Positions 27,744 through 37,086 of a DNA stretch of 64,000 bases are shown in pieces; within the stretch, counting starts at the first letter, position 1, and every line of letters begins with the position of its first letter. The notes below the pieces were generated by a model. That model had not been told where the DNA came from, did no database searches, and saw only the letters and a program-made list of their open reading frames with translations. Made by a program: the position numbers and the translations under genes. The DNA lies in assembly GCF_004343775.1 (NCBI RefSeq), contig NZ_PTXL01000001.1, forward strand, positions 186,001 through 250,000, written 5' to 3'. Source of the DNA: Burkholderia sp. SRS-46. GTDB lineage: Bacteria > Pseudomonadota > Gammaproteobacteria > Burkholderiales > Burkholderiaceae.

Positions 27744-28159
27744 TTTTCGAGTCTCCATGTCGATGGAGTGGATGGGTCGAAACAAGTCTACGAAATCGCC
27801 GGAGTCAATTGCATGAAATATCGGTGGAATTCGGGAATGTCTGATAAGGGAAAATACGCGGAGATCCCATGAGAACGGGCGTTTGCAGGGTTAACGCGCG
27901 ATCGGGTAAAACCGTTTTCTTGATTTTAAGAAGATCGAAAAATAATCGATCTATTTTGAATGAAGTTGTAATGTGCAGCGTAATTCGCCAGAAAATATCC
28001 ATGGTGGCGGGTGCGCATGAATCGTGAATTTCTTCATGAAACGGCGACGCTGCTCGACGCACGCCGGCCCGGTCCGCCGCATTGCCGTCGCGGCGCGATT
28101 CCGCATACAGTTCAGCGTGGGCCGCATCGGCCACGCCGCATCGTCAGCGAGGAGTTCAC
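27744..28159. other. AT-rich intergenic region between peptidase and crcB
   Basis: No gene supported. AT-rich around 27880-27970, with a dyad AGATCG-N9-CGATCT at 27932-27952 that may be an operator for the peptidase. The conserved fluoride-riboswitch core was sought before crcB and not found. Confidence 0.4.
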
Positions 28160-28546
28160 TTGTTTCCATCGATCGTCGCGATCTTCGTCGGCGCCGGGCT
28201 CGGCGCGCTGCTGCGCTGGTTCCTGAGCCTCGCGCTCAACGCGTTCTTTCCCGAGGTGCCGCTCGGCACGCTCGCCGCGAACCTGATCGGCGGCTACGTG
28301 ATCGGCATCGCCGCGGTGGTGTTCGCGACCCGCGCCGGGTTGCCGCCCGAGTGGCGGCTGTTCGTGATCACCGGTTTCCTCGGCGGGCTGACGACGTTCT
28401 CGACCTACTCCGTCGAGGTGATGACGCATGCGCTGCAGGGCGAGTTCGGATGGGCGTTCGCGGTGGCTGCCCTACACTTGATGGGATCGTTCGCGTTGAC
28501 GGCCCTCGGCATGTGGACCGCCCGTGCGTGGCTCGTCGCGGCCTGA
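28160..28546 (+). CDS. crcB: Fluoride channel CrcB (Fluc)
   Basis: 128 residues, dual-topology fluoride exporter of the inner membrane. A TTG start is chosen: AGGAG lies 5 bases upstream (28150-28154) and the length fits the family, while the ATG 78 bp farther up adds an unrelated hydrophilic lead. Motifs: [32 protein letters not shown]. Four hydrophobic helices. The DUF190 gene follows at once. Confidence 0.93.
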   Translation: MFPSIVAIFVGAGLGALLRWFLSLALNAFFPEVPLGTLAANLIGGYVIGIAAVVFATRAGLPPEWRLFVITGFLGGLTTFSTYSVEVMTHALQGEFGWAFAVAALHLMGSFALTALGMWTARAWLVAA

Positions 28547-28570
28547 GCGCGACCGGCGTCGGAGGTGGCG

Positions 28571-28918
28571 ATGGACAGGATCTTCTTGCGCTTCTACGTG
28601 CACGAGCAGCACCGCCTGCACTGGAAGCCGCTATGGGAATGGCTGCTCGAGGAGGGCCGGCGGATGGGCGTCGCGGGCGGATCCGCGTTTCGCGCGATGG
28701 CGGGCTTCGGCGCGCACCGGGTGCTGCACGAGGACCGCTTCTTCGAATTGCAGGGGTCGCTGACGATCGAGGTCGAGTTCGTCGTCACCGACGACGAGGC
28801 GCGGCGGCTGCTCGAGCGGCTCGGCCAGGAGAAGGTGCGGGTGTGCTACGCGATGATTCCGGCGCGCTTCGGCGTGATCGACACGCTCGGCGCGCCGGCG
28901 GGGCAGGCGGGCGGTTAG
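28571..28918 (+). CDS. DUF190 family protein
   Basis: 115 residues, PII-like fold family that commonly accompanies crcB. ATG after GGAGG (28561-28565). Motifs RIFLRFYVHEQHR and GGSAFRAMAGFGAH. It lies 25 bp after crcB, clearly the same operon, and may tune the fluoride channel. Its TAG overlaps the convergent yggT stop by 2 bp. Confidence 0.87.
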   Translation: MDRIFLRFYVHEQHRLHWKPLWEWLLEEGRRMGVAGGSAFRAMAGFGAHRVLHEDRFFELQGSLTIEVEFVVTDDEARRLLERLGQEKVRVCYAMIPARFGVIDTLGAPAGQAGG

Positions 28919-29478
28919 ATGCCGAACAGCGTGAGCGACACGGCGGCGCGCGTCACGATCATCAGCAGCACCTGCACGATCACGAACAGCAGGATCGGCG
29001 ACAGGTCGATGCCGCCGAGATTCGGGATCACGCGGCGCAGCGGGTTGAGGAACGGCGCGGTGAGCTGGTAGAGGATCGGCATCGCCGGCGAGCGCGGGTT
29101 CAGCCACGACAGCAGCGCCATCAGGATCGTCATCCAGATCACCAGGTTGAGCGCCCACTTCAAGACGGTCAGCAGCGCGACGACCACGATCGTCGGCACC
29201 AGCGCGGTCGGATCGACGCCGGCCATCACGATCATCAGCACGACGTACACGAACGACGTCAGCACCGCGGCGACGATGCTCGCCCAGTCGATGCCGCGCA
29301 CGCCGGCGATCACGTGGCGCAGCGGCAGCACCAGCCAGTTGGTGGCCTGCAGCACGGCCTGCGTGACGGGGTTGTACGGGGGCACGCGGACGGCTTGCAT
29401 CCAGACGCGCAGAATCAGCGCGGCGCCGAACAGCGTGAAGAGCGTATTGAGCAGAAAACGGGCGATTTCGCCGAACAT
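28915..29478 (-). CDS. YggT family membrane protein
   Basis: 187 residues, two YggT repeats (RVWMQAVRVPPYNPVTQAVL and LSWLNPRSPAMPILYQLTAP), each with hydrophobic helices. The start at MFGEIARF is preceded by AAGGA. Relatives are implicated in cell-shape or osmotic tolerance, but the role is not settled. Precedes no same-strand gene; it lies downstream of the DUF2520 gene by 76 bp. Confidence 0.88.
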   Translation of the reverse strand: MFGEIARFLLNTLFTLFGAALILRVWMQAVRVPPYNPVTQAVLQATNWLVLPLRHVIAGVRGIDWASIVAAVLTSFVYVVLMIVMAGVDPTALVPTIVVVALLTVLKWALNLVIWMTILMALLSWLNPRSPAMPILYQLTAPFLNPLRRVIPNLGGIDLSPILLFVIVQVLLMIVTRAAVSLTLFGI

Positions 29479-29554
29479 CGTTGGCATCCTTTTTATACAG
29501 TCGAGTAGCGCGCGGCCGCCAGCGCCGGACGGCGGCGCATCGGCCGACACCTTA

Positions 29555-30484
29555 TCACGCCTCGTCGCGCGCGGGGGAGGGGGGCGCCGAGGTGCGCGCG
29601 AGTGACGCTTCGACGGCATCCGCGAGCGCCGGCAGCGCCGCGGGCGGCACCGCGCGTTTCGCCGCGAGCGCGACCGCGCGGCGCGTCATCAGCGCATAGA
29701 GCGTCGCGTGATCGCCGCCGCGCGCCTCCAGCAGCGCGAGCTGGCGTTCGACGATGCCGGTGTCGCCGCGCGACACGGGCCCCGCCAGCGCATTCGACAA
29801 GCCCTTGTCGCGCGCCGTCTCGATCGTGCCGGCCAGCATCGGCAGCAGCGCGCGCAGCGCGGCATCCTCGTCGAAGCCGAGCGTGCGCCACAGGTCGACC
29901 GCTTCGGCGAGCCCGCACAGCGCGAAGCTCGCCGCGTAGTGGGCGGCCGCGTGGTACAGCATCCGGCCGCCGGCCGGGATCGACAGCGGATGGCAGCCGA
30001 GCGCGGCTGCGAGGCGCGCGAGCACCGCGTGCAGCGCGCCGTCGGCCTCGATCGTCACCGAGCAGCCGTCGATGCGGGCCAGGTCGGCGTCGCCGCCGCC
30101 GAACAGGTAGAGCGGATGGAACCCGCCCGTCGCCGCGCCTTGCCGCTTCGCGGGATCCAGCAGGTCGACGCCCGACGCGCCGCTGCAATGCACGAGCGCC
30201 TGCTCGGCCGCGCGCGACGCATCGAAGCGCAGCAGCGCGGCGGTGGCCGCGAGATGGTCGTCGGGGACGGTCAGGAAGATCAGGTCGGCCGCGTCGACGA
30301 CGTCCTGCGGCGTCGCGACCGCGCGGCAGCCGTCGATGCGCTCGGCGAGCGCGGCGGCCGACGCCGGCGTGCGGCTCGCGACCGCGACGACGGGAAAGCC
30401 GGCCTGCGCGAAACGCTGCGCGACGCAGCGCGCGAGACGGCCGGCGCCGATGAAGCCGAGGCGGGGCATGACGGGAACGGGCAT
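29555..30484 (-). CDS. Rossmann-like / DUF2520 domain oxidoreductase
   Basis: 309 residues. The N-terminal NAD(P)-binding motif GFIGAGRLARCVAQRFAQ is followed by a PanE/pyrroline-reductase-like Rossmann domain, and from about residue 140 by a helical DUF2520 domain (LSIPAGGRMLYHAAAHYA). An alternative ATG sits 15 bp downstream. Members are predicted dehydrogenases of unknown substrate. Confidence 0.83.
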   Translation of the reverse strand: MPVPVMPRLGFIGAGRLARCVAQRFAQAGFPVVAVASRTPASAAALAERIDGCRAVATPQDVVDAADLIFLTVPDDHLAATAALLRFDASRAAEQALVHCSGASGVDLLDPAKRQGAATGGFHPLYLFGGGDADLARIDGCSVTIEADGALHAVLARLAAALGCHPLSIPAGGRMLYHAAAHYAASFALCGLAEAVDLWRTLGFDEDAALRALLPMLAGTIETARDKGLSNALAGPVSRGDTGIVERQLALLEARGGDHATLYALMTRRAVALAAKRAVPPAALPALADAVEASLARTSAPPSPARDEA

Positions 30485-30944
30485 GGCAGTGGACGAAGCG
30501 ATAACCGGGAAGCCGTCAGTATCGCAGGAACGGGGAAGTGGCCGCGGCAGGCGGGCGGCGGGTCGCCCGGCGCCTCGCTCGCGCGCCGCGATCCGACCCC
30601 GGGCGATACGCCGGCCGGTGCCGCCGCGCCCGCTGTCGGCTTCTTGTCTCGAATTTGTAATCGTTCATTACGACGGATGGCAGGCGCCGCGCGCGACAAT
30701 CGGTAAGGCTGACCTGACGATCCGTCGCCGACGGTGCGCTCCGGCGGATTCACGCGGCCCGCGCGGGCCCTCGACAGGCGCGTGCGCCAGGCGGTGCGCG
30801 GCCGGCGCGGGGGCGCGATTGCAATTTGCTACAAATGCAGAGTACGGGCTCGACGGCTTTTCGCTACATTGCTTGCATGCGACGTGCATGCCCGCCGTTG
30901 CCGACAGGAGCGCATAAAATGATCGCTCCAGCAGGAGAATCGAA
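30485..30944. other. Intergenic region with a short leader ORF
   Basis: No protein gene other than a 9-codon ORF (ATG 30919, MIAPAGESK, stop overlapping the next gene's GTG as GTGA). AGGAG precedes that ATG by 9 bases, so translational coupling to the downstream gene is possible. The 5' part is noncoding GC-rich DNA. Confidence 0.4.
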
Positions 30945-31250
30945 GTGAAAAAGCTCATTCCGTTCATCGCCGCCGCCGCGCTGGGCCTGGGTGCCGCAAG
31001 CGCCGCGCAGGCTCACGTGTCGATCGGGGTCGGCATCGGGATCCCGGTCGCGCCCGCGTATCCGGTCTATGCGGCGCCGCCGCCCGTGTATTACGCACCG
31101 CCGCCGCCCGTCGTCTATGCGCCGCCGCCGGTCTACTATCCGCCGCCCGCCGTGGTCGTGGGCGGGTACGGTGGGTATGGCGGCTATTACGGCCGTCCGT
31201 ACTGGCGCCATCATGGCTACTATGGCCACGGCGGCTACTGGCGTCGTTGA
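30945..31250 (+). CDS. Exported Pro/Tyr/Gly-rich small protein
   Basis: 101 residues. The GTG start has AGGAGA 6 bases upstream. The signal peptide MKKLIPFIAAAALGLG ends at AQA. The mature chain is low complexity: about four PPPVYY/PPPVV repeats, then a GGYGGYGGYYGR segment and HHGYYGHGGYWRR. Such proteins are abundant in Burkholderia and are periplasmic or envelope-bound; function unknown. Strong terminator after it. Confidence 0.85.
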   Translation: MKKLIPFIAAAALGLGAASAAQAHVSIGVGIGIPVAPAYPVYAAPPPVYYAPPPPVVYAPPPVYYPPPAVVVGGYGGYGGYYGRPYWRHHGYYGHGGYWRR

Positions 31251-31281
31251 TTGACGCCCGCGCGGCTCGACCGCGCGTGGC

Positions 31282-31322
31282 AAACGGCGCAGCGTCCCTC
31301 GCGGGAGGCTGCGCCGTTTTCT
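31282..31322 (+). terminator. Terminator after the Pro/Tyr-rich protein gene
   Basis: AAACGGCGCAGC pairs with GCTGCGCCGTTT, followed by TT; 30 bp after the stop. Confidence 0.85.
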
Positions 31323-31456
31323 ATTGGGGCGGCCGTTCGGCGCGCATCCGGACCGCGTGTACGATCCGGTCGCGATAGCCGCCGACGATCACGCGGTACG
31401 AGAAATACGCGATCGTCCGGGTCGTGGCGCCCGGCCAAGCCGGGCGCCGGTTCGCG

Positions 31457-33013
31457 TTACAGGCCGAGATCGCGCCAGATCTGGTCGACGCGCGTCTTCA
31501 CGGCGGCGTCCATCTCGATCGGGCGGCCCCATTCGCGGCTCGTCTCGCCGGGCCACTTGTTGGTGGCGTCCAGCCCCATCTTCGAACCGAGTCCCGCGAC
31601 CGGCGATGCGAAATCCAGATAGTCGATCGGCGTGCTGTCGACCATCACGGTGTCGCGCACCGGATCGACGCGCGTCGTGATCGCCCAGATCACTTCCTTC
31701 CAGTCGCGGATATTCACGTCCTCGTCGACGACGACGATGAACTTCGTATACATGAACTGCCGCAGGAAGCTCCACACGCCGAACATCACGCGCTTCGCGT
31801 GGCCCGCGTAGCTCTTCTTCATCTGGACGATCGCCATCCGGTAGCTGCAGCCTTCCGGCGGCAGGTAGAAGTCGGTGATCTCCGAGAACTGCTTCTGCAG
31901 CAGCGGCACGAACACCTCGTTCAGCGCGACGCCCAGCACCGCGGGCTCGTCAGGCGGCTTGCCCGTGTAGGTCGAGTGGTAGATCGCGTCGCGGCGCATC
32001 GTGATGCGCTCGACCGTGAACACCGGGAACCACTCCTGCTCGTTGTAGTAGCCGGTGTGGTCGCCGTACGGCCCTTCGAGCGCATGCTCGTACGCGCCGG
32101 ACGCGGTGTTCGCCGGGCGCGGCGGCGCGCCGGCGGGGGCGGGCGCAGGCGCGCCGTCCTGCGGATAAATGAAGCCCTCGAGCACGATCTCCGCGCGCGC
32201 CGGCACCTGCAGCGTGTCGACGCCGGGCGTCAGGCATTTCGCGAGTTCGGTGCGGCTGCCGCGCAGGAGGCCTGCGAACTGGTACTCGGACAGCGAATCG
32301 GGCACCGGCGTCACCGCGCCGAGCGTGGTGGCCGGATCGGCGCCGAGCACGACGGCGACCGGATACGGCTTGCCGGGGTTGCGCAGCGCGAACTCGCGGA
32401 AGTCGAGCGCGCCGCCGCGATGCGCGAGCCAGCGCATGATCACCTTGTTGCGGCCGATCACCTGCTGGCGGTAGATGCCGAGGTTCTGGCGCGGCTTGTT
32501 CGGCCCGCGCGTGACCGTCAGGCCCCAGGTGATGAGCGGTCCCGCGTCGCCCGGCCAGCAGGTCTGGATCGGCAGCTTGCCGAGGTCGACGTCGTTGCCC
32601 TCCCAGACGATCTCCTGGCACGGCGGCGACGACACCGTCTTCGGCGCCATGTCCCACAGCGCCTTCGCGAGCGACAGCAGCTTGCCGGCGTCCTTCAGGC
32701 TGCGCGGCGGATCGGGTTCCTTCATCGCGGACAGCAGGCGCCCGAGATCGCGCAGCGAGTCGAGGGCGGCCTCGTCGCCGGCATCGACACCCATGCCGAG
32801 CGCGACGCGCCGCGGCGTGCCGAACAGGTTGCCGAGCACCGGAAAGTCGTTGCCGGGCGGCGGATTGAACAGCAGCGCAGGGCCGCCGGCGCGCAGCACC
32901 CGGTCGCACAGTTCGGTCATCTCGAGCACCGGCGACACCGGCTGCGTGACGCGCCGCAGCTCGCCGAGCGCCTCGAGGCGCTGGATGAAATCGCGTAAGT
33001 CTTTGTATTTCAT
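31457..33013 (-). CDS. ubiD: 4-hydroxy-3-polyprenylbenzoate decarboxylase UbiD
   Basis: 518 residues from [19 protein letters not shown], a normal start for UbiD. Prenylated-FMN-dependent decarboxylase that removes the carboxyl of 4-hydroxy-3-polyprenylbenzoate in ubiquinone synthesis. Recognisable: [17 protein letters not shown], the cofactor region [19 protein letters not shown], and [15 protein letters not shown]. Slightly longer than E. coli UbiD owing to a Pro/Ala-rich insert near [12 protein letters not shown]. Monocistronic. Confidence 0.96.
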   Translation of the reverse strand: MKYKDLRDFIQRLEALGELRRVTQPVSPVLEMTELCDRVLRAGGPALLFNPPPGNDFPVLGNLFGTPRRVALGMGVDAGDEAALDSLRDLGRLLSAMKEPDPPRSLKDAGKLLSLAKALWDMAPKTVSSPPCQEIVWEGNDVDLGKLPIQTCWPGDAGPLITWGLTVTRGPNKPRQNLGIYRQQVIGRNKVIMRWLAHRGGALDFREFALRNPGKPYPVAVVLGADPATTLGAVTPVPDSLSEYQFAGLLRGSRTELAKCLTPGVDTLQVPARAEIVLEGFIYPQDGAPAPAPAGAPPRPANTASGAYEHALEGPYGDHTGYYNEQEWFPVFTVERITMRRDAIYHSTYTGKPPDEPAVLGVALNEVFVPLLQKQFSEITDFYLPPEGCSYRMAIVQMKKSYAGHAKRVMFGVWSFLRQFMYTKFIVVVDEDVNIRDWKEVIWAITTRVDPVRDTVMVDSTPIDYLDFASPVAGLGSKMGLDATNKWPGETSREWGRPIEMDAAVKTRVDQIWRDLGL

Positions 33014-33217
33014 GAATAAGGTCCGGGCCGCCCACACAGCGGGGCGGCGATGGGCGGGCGCAGCGGCCGGCTGCGGCCCCGAATCGACCGCCGATTTTAC
33101 CCGGCCGGCCGCGCGGCTGCCCGGCGGAGAAAAAAGTTGACGGCGCGCAAACCCCCTACGGCAAGGGGCTCCGGCTTCTGAAGGGTGCTCTATAATTACT
33201 TTTTGTTATGATTTCGT

Positions 33218-33247
33218 GGTTTTATAGTGTTGACGATCTATAAAACC
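33218..33247 (+). promoter_or_regulatory. Perfect palindrome over the transglycosylase promoter -35 box
   Basis: GGTTTTATAG (33218-33227) and CTATAAAACC (33238-33247) form a perfect inverted repeat with a 10-bp spacer that contains the -35 box. Probable operator of an unknown repressor. Confidence 0.7.
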
Positions 33248-33257
33248 CTGATAGAAT
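33230..33257 (+). promoter_or_regulatory. Promoter of the leader RNA / transglycosylase
   Basis: -35 TTGACG, 16-bp spacer, -10 TAGAAT (33252-33257). Transcription should start near 33264, leaving a leader of about 335 nt. Confidence 0.75.
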
Positions 33258-33263
33258 CCGCTG

Positions 33264-33403
33264 ACATTGGTTGCAGGGTAAAAGGCTTCAAGCCGCCAAT
33301 CACCGATCTTTTGACGCAGCGCGTCACCGTCCGCCGGAACCTGCACGGCCTGTCGACGGCCCTAGTCGTAGTTCCAGCCAGCGCCTCCTGACGCTGGTTT
33401 TTT
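33264..33403 (+). ncRNA. Candidate small RNA or attenuating leader
   Basis: Lies between the promoter above and an intrinsic terminator (CCAGCG-N8-CGCTGG-T6, 33378-33403). About 140 nt, without a sensible reading frame. It could be an independent sRNA or a transcription attenuator of the transglycosylase gene, which starts 198 nt later. No known RNA family recognised. Confidence 0.5.
33378..33403 (+). terminator. Intrinsic terminator inside the leader
   Basis: CCAGCG stem, 8-base loop, CGCTGG, then six T residues. Confidence 0.8.
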
Positions 33404-33600
33404 GCGTGAGTGCCACCGCATTTGCCCGCCTTGAATAAAGGTGCCGGCCCTGTCCTGCCGTGGCCTCGAACGGTACTTATACCGTTTCTCCGATGCCTGC
33501 GCGTCCAGCCATGACGTGCGGCGTCGTGATTCCGCGGCGCTTGTTCCGTCTCGCCATCGAGCTGAGCGAGCCGCATGAATCATGTTCATGGGAGATCTGA

Positions 33601-34722
33601 ATGAACGCTTGGTTATCGTGGCGTCCCAGTGAGCGGCATACGCACTTCGTGCGTGAAATGCTGCGTCGCGGGACGCGTGTCAGTCACCACTTATTCAGCG
33701 TCGTAGGTTGTCTCGCTGTTGCGGTCGGGCTTGCCCTCTGGATGCTGCCGACCGTGCGCGGCACGCTCGCCGCGAAGTTGATGCCGGTCGTGTCCGCGGC
33801 CGTGCAGGCCGGTCCGGCCCGTTTGCTGACCGGCCATCCGCTGCCGAATTTCGCGCCCGCGGGTGCGCAGCCGCAGCAGGACGACGGTCCGGAGACCGAC
33901 GCGCTGGCGGCCGGTCTCGACGTTGCGTCGGAGGCCGTCGCGCAGAACGATGCCGGCGACGACGTCCGCAACGGCCAGTCGCCCGTCACGCTCGCGAAGC
34001 TGATCCCGGCCCAGCGGGTGCCCGTCGATGCGCGCGACGACCGCGCGCTCGCGTCGAACCGCCAGCAGGCGCTCGTCGCCACCTATCTGTCGCGCCGCTA
34101 CCGCGTCGCGCAGGAGCCGGTCGGCCAGCTCGTCAAGGCTGCGTTCGAAACCGGCCGCGACGTCGGCCTCGATCCGCTGCTGCTGCTGTCCGTGATGGCG
34201 ATCGAGTCGGGCTTCAACCCGTACGCCGAGAGCGGCGTCGGCGCGAAGGGCCTGATGCAGGTGATGTCGAAGGTCCACTCCGACAAGTTCGAGTATTTCG
34301 GTGGCACCGGCACCGCGCTGCAGCCGCTCGCGAACATCCAGGTCGGCGCGCTCGTGCTGAAGGACTGCATCGCGCGCGGCGGCTCGCTCGCGAACGGCCT
34401 GCGCATGTACAACGGCTCGACCAACCCGGATGACGGCGGCTACAGCTCGAAGGTGATGGCCGAGCGCGGCCGGCTGCGCGATGTGGCGCACGGCCGCAAC
34501 GTGTCCGTGTTCGCGCCGCATGCGCCGGCCCAGCCGGCGAAGCCGATCGTGACCGCGGCGGTGTCGTCGACGGGCGGCGCGAAGCGGGTCCATGCAACGC
34601 TCGACAACGCGCAGCCGATCGTCGCCGCCAAGTCGGCCGCGTCGAAGGCGCCGCAGCAGGACGATGCGAGCGTCGACGCTGCCAAGCAGTCGCACGCCGA
34701 TCATTCCGAGCTCGGCGCATAA
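33601..34722 (+). CDS. Lytic transglycosylase SLT-domain protein
   Basis: 373 residues. Short cytoplasmic N-terminus, one membrane anchor (about 33-51), a periplasmic linker rich in A/D/Q, then an SLT domain at about 180-290. The catalytic Glu is near residue 202 in MAIESGFNPYAESGVGAKGL, with the later motif LANGLRMYNGSTN. Cleaves peptidoglycan glycan strands. GGGAG lies 7 bases before the ATG. Its long leader carries a palindromic operator and an internal terminator. Confidence 0.92.
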   Translation: MNAWLSWRPSERHTHFVREMLRRGTRVSHHLFSVVGCLAVAVGLALWMLPTVRGTLAAKLMPVVSAAVQAGPARLLTGHPLPNFAPAGAQPQQDDGPETDALAAGLDVASEAVAQNDAGDDVRNGQSPVTLAKLIPAQRVPVDARDDRALASNRQQALVATYLSRRYRVAQEPVGQLVKAAFETGRDVGLDPLLLLSVMAIESGFNPYAESGVGAKGLMQVMSKVHSDKFEYFGGTGTALQPLANIQVGALVLKDCIARGGSLANGLRMYNGSTNPDDGGYSSKVMAERGRLRDVAHGRNVSVFAPHAPAQPAKPIVTAAVSSTGGAKRVHATLDNAQPIVAAKSAASKAPQQDDASVDAAKQSHADHSELGA

Positions 34723-34748
34723 CACGCGAATCCGGCCCGGAGAAAACG

Positions 34749-34778
34749 AAAAAGCACCCGCGAGGGTGCTTTTTTTTC
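34749..34778 (+). terminator. Terminator of the transglycosylase gene
   Basis: AAAGCACCC-GCGA-GGGTGCTTT followed by a run of T; on the other strand it may also serve the convergent aminotransferase. Confidence 0.92.
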
Positions 34779-34825
34779 GCCTGCCGGCTTGCGCCCGGAT
34801 TCGCGCCGACCCGGCGCGCAGCCGC

Positions 34826-36022
34826 TCAGCGGTGCCCGAACAGCGTCGCGAGCCGCTCGACCGCCTCCTCGAGGCGCTCATACGCGGTGGCATAAGACAG
34901 CCGGATATAGTCGCGCGGCGCATGAACGCCGAAATCCATGCCCGGCACCAGCACCACGCCCGCGTCGTGCAGCATCGCCTGCGTGAGCGCCGCACTGTCG
35001 CCGGCCGCCGGATGCGTGACGCCGCCGCAGTGCGCGTATACATAGAAGGCGCCGTCCGGCATCACGGGCACCGTGAAGCCGAGCCGCTCGAGCGCCGGCG
35101 CGATGAAATCGCGGCGCCGCTTGAACTCGAGGCGGCGCGCTTCGTAGATCTCGAGCGCGGCCGGTTCGAAGCACGCGAGCGCCGCGTGCTGCGCGAGCGC
35201 GGACGGGCAGATGAACAGGTTCTGCGCGAGCTTCTCGAACGTGCCGACCAGCGCCGGCGGGACGACCAGCCAGCCGAGCCGCCAGCCGGTCATGTTGAAG
35301 TACTTCGAAAAGCTGTTGACGGTGACGACGTCGTCGCCGAACGACAGCGCCGACACGGGCGGCGCGTCGTAGCTGAGCCCCTGGTAGATCTCGTCGACGA
35401 TCGTGAAGCCGCCGCGGGCGCGCACTGCCTCGACGATCTGCTTCAGCTCGTCGGGCTCGAGCGACGTGCCGGTGGGGTTCGACGGCGATGCGAGCAGCAC
35501 GCCGCGCGTGCGCTCGCTCCAGCGCCGGCGGACGTCGTCCGCAGTGAGCTGGAAGCGCGCGGCCGGGCCGCTCGGCACGAGCACCGCGCGGCCTTCGGCC
35601 GCCGCGACGAAGTGCCGGTTGCACGGGTACGACGGGTCGGGCATCAGCACCTCGTCGTCGCGGCCGACGAGCGCGAGGCACGCCAGCAGCAGCGCGGCGG
35701 ACGCGCCTGCCGTCACGACGATCCGCTCCGGGCTGACCGTGATGCCGTACGCGCGCGCATAGTGCGCGGCGATCGCCTCGCGCAGCGGCGCGATGCCGAG
35801 CGCGCTCGTGTATTGCGTGACGCCGCGGCGCAGCGCGGCGGCGGCCGCCTCGACGACCGGCTCCGGCGCGGTGAAATCCGGTTCGCCGATGCCCATGTGG
35901 ATGATGTCGCGGCCCGCGGCTTCGAGCCGCTGGGCCTCCTTCATCAGTTCCATCACGTAGAACGGCTGGATCGCGTCGACGCGCGCTGCGAGCGTCACGA
36001 GCGAATCGGCGGTGGTATTCAT
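34826..36022 (-). CDS. Class I/II pyridoxal-phosphate aminotransferase
   Basis: 398 residues, fold-type I aminotransferase of the aspartate/AlaC-like group. Motifs: HMGIGEPDFTAPEPVVEAA, the aromatic-stacking ASAALLLACLAL region, ASPSNPTGT, and the PLP lysine in VNSFSKYFNMTGWRLGW. Substrate unresolved (aspartate, alanine or aromatic). It lies downstream of nusB but behind a terminator, so probably has its own promoter. Confidence 0.88.
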   Translation of the reverse strand: MNTTADSLVTLAARVDAIQPFYVMELMKEAQRLEAAGRDIIHMGIGEPDFTAPEPVVEAAAAALRRGVTQYTSALGIAPLREAIAAHYARAYGITVSPERIVVTAGASAALLLACLALVGRDDEVLMPDPSYPCNRHFVAAAEGRAVLVPSGPAARFQLTADDVRRRWSERTRGVLLASPSNPTGTSLEPDELKQIVEAVRARGGFTIVDEIYQGLSYDAPPVSALSFGDDVVTVNSFSKYFNMTGWRLGWLVVPPALVGTFEKLAQNLFICPSALAQHAALACFEPAALEIYEARRLEFKRRRDFIAPALERLGFTVPVMPDGAFYVYAHCGGVTHPAAGDSAALTQAMLHDAGVVLVPGMDFGVHAPRDYIRLSYATAYERLEEAVERLATLFGHR

Positions 36023-36049
36023 CGGTCGGTCGGAAGAGGGGAGCGTGAA

Positions 36050-36077
36050 ATAAAAAACGGGCGCATGCGCGCCCGTC
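36050..36077 (-). terminator. Terminator of the ribB-ribH-nusB operon
   Basis: In the minus direction ACGGGCGCGCATGCGCCCG is followed by TTTTTTAT, just after the nusB stop. Confidence 0.85.
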
Positions 36078-36082
36078 GGAGA

Positions 36083-36520
36083 TCAGCCGTTGCGGCGCGC
36101 CTGCGTTTCGGCGGGGCGCAGCTTCGCGGCGAGCTTGTCGAGCACGCCGTTCACGTACTTGTAGCCGTCGGAGCCGCCGAACGTCTTGGTCAGCTCGACT
36201 GCCTCATTGATGATCACGCGGTACGGCGTCTCGAGGTGATGCGTGAGTTCGAACGTCGCGATCAGCAGCACGGCCCGTTCGATCGGGGACAGCTGGTCGA
36301 TCGGGCGGTCGAGGCAGGGCGCGAGCGCCTCCGCGAGCGTCGCATGCTCGCGGATCACGCCGTACAGGATCGCTTCGAGCAGATCCCGGTCAGCCTTGTC
36401 GTAACCCAGCGCGCCGCGCAGCTGCGCGTCGATCTCGCCGGTGGACGCGTTCGACAGCAGCCACTGATACAGGCCTTGCGTCGCCAGCTCGCGCGATTGT
36501 CGGCGGGCGCTCTTCTTCAT
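36083..36520 (-). CDS. nusB: Transcription antitermination factor NusB
   Basis: 145 residues, all-helical NusB fold. Binds boxA RNA with NusE in rRNA antitermination. Motifs: [49 protein letters not shown] and [13 protein letters not shown]. The ATG overlaps the ribH stop by 4 bp, so translation is coupled, the common rib-nusB order. Confidence 0.96.
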   Translation of the reverse strand: MKKSARRQSRELATQGLYQWLLSNASTGEIDAQLRGALGYDKADRDLLEAILYGVIREHATLAEALAPCLDRPIDQLSPIERAVLLIATFELTHHLETPYRVIINEAVELTKTFGGSDGYKYVNGVLDKLAAKLRPAETQARRNG

Positions 36521-37032
36521 GCGCGCTCCTCTTCGTCGTCTTCGTCCTCTTCTTCGTCTTCCTCGTCGCCGAGCTGGTCGAGCGCCATCGTCAGGTTGGC
36601 CATCTCGACCGCGACGCGCGCCGCGTCACGACCCTTCTCGGTCATGCGCGCGACGGCCTGCTCGTCGGTTTCGGTCGTCAGCACCGCGTTCGCGATCGGC
36701 AGGTTGAAGTCGAGGCCGATGCGGGTGATGCCCGCGCCGCTCTCGTTCGACACGAGTTCGAAGTGGTAGGTCTCGCCGCGGATCACCGCGCCGAGCGCGA
36801 TCAGCGCGTCGAACTGGCCGCTTTCCGCGAGCTTCTGCAGCGCGAGCGGGATTTCCAGCGCGCCCGGCACCGACACCAGCAGCACGTCTTCGCCGGAGAC
36901 GCCGAGGCGCTCCAGTTCCTCGACGCACGCATCCGCGAGGCCGTTGCACACCGGCTCGTTGAAGCGCGATTGCACGATGCCGATACGCAGGCCGTCGCCT
37001 TCGAGATTCGGTTGGTATTGTCCGATTTCCAT
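36517..37032 (-). CDS. ribH: 6,7-dimethyl-8-ribityllumazine synthase RibH
   Basis: 171 residues. Condenses 5-amino-6-ribitylamino-uracil with dihydroxybutanone phosphate in riboflavin synthesis. Motifs: [46 protein letters not shown]. The last 18 residues are almost all acidic ([11 protein letters not shown]), an extension seen in some beta-proteobacteria. Downstream of the ribB-type gene by 54 bp and coupled to nusB. Confidence 0.96.
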   Translation of the reverse strand: MEIGQYQPNLEGDGLRIGIVQSRFNEPVCNGLADACVEELERLGVSGEDVLLVSVPGALEIPLALQKLAESGQFDALIALGAVIRGETYHFELVSNESGAGITRIGLDFNLPIANAVLTTETDEQAVARMTEKGRDAARVAVEMANLTMALDQLGDEEDEEEDEDDEEERA

Positions 37033-37086
37033 GATTTTTGTCCGTGGTGTGGATGAGCGGTTATAAGGCGAAAGTGCCGTGACGGG

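Noticed and set aside
28020..28160. Fluoride riboswitch before crcB
   Set aside because: The conserved pseudoknot core of the crcB RNA was not found in the upstream sequence.
33200..33260. CRISPR-like repeat in the palindromic region
   Set aside because: Only a single inverted repeat; no repeat-spacer array is visible anywhere in the window.
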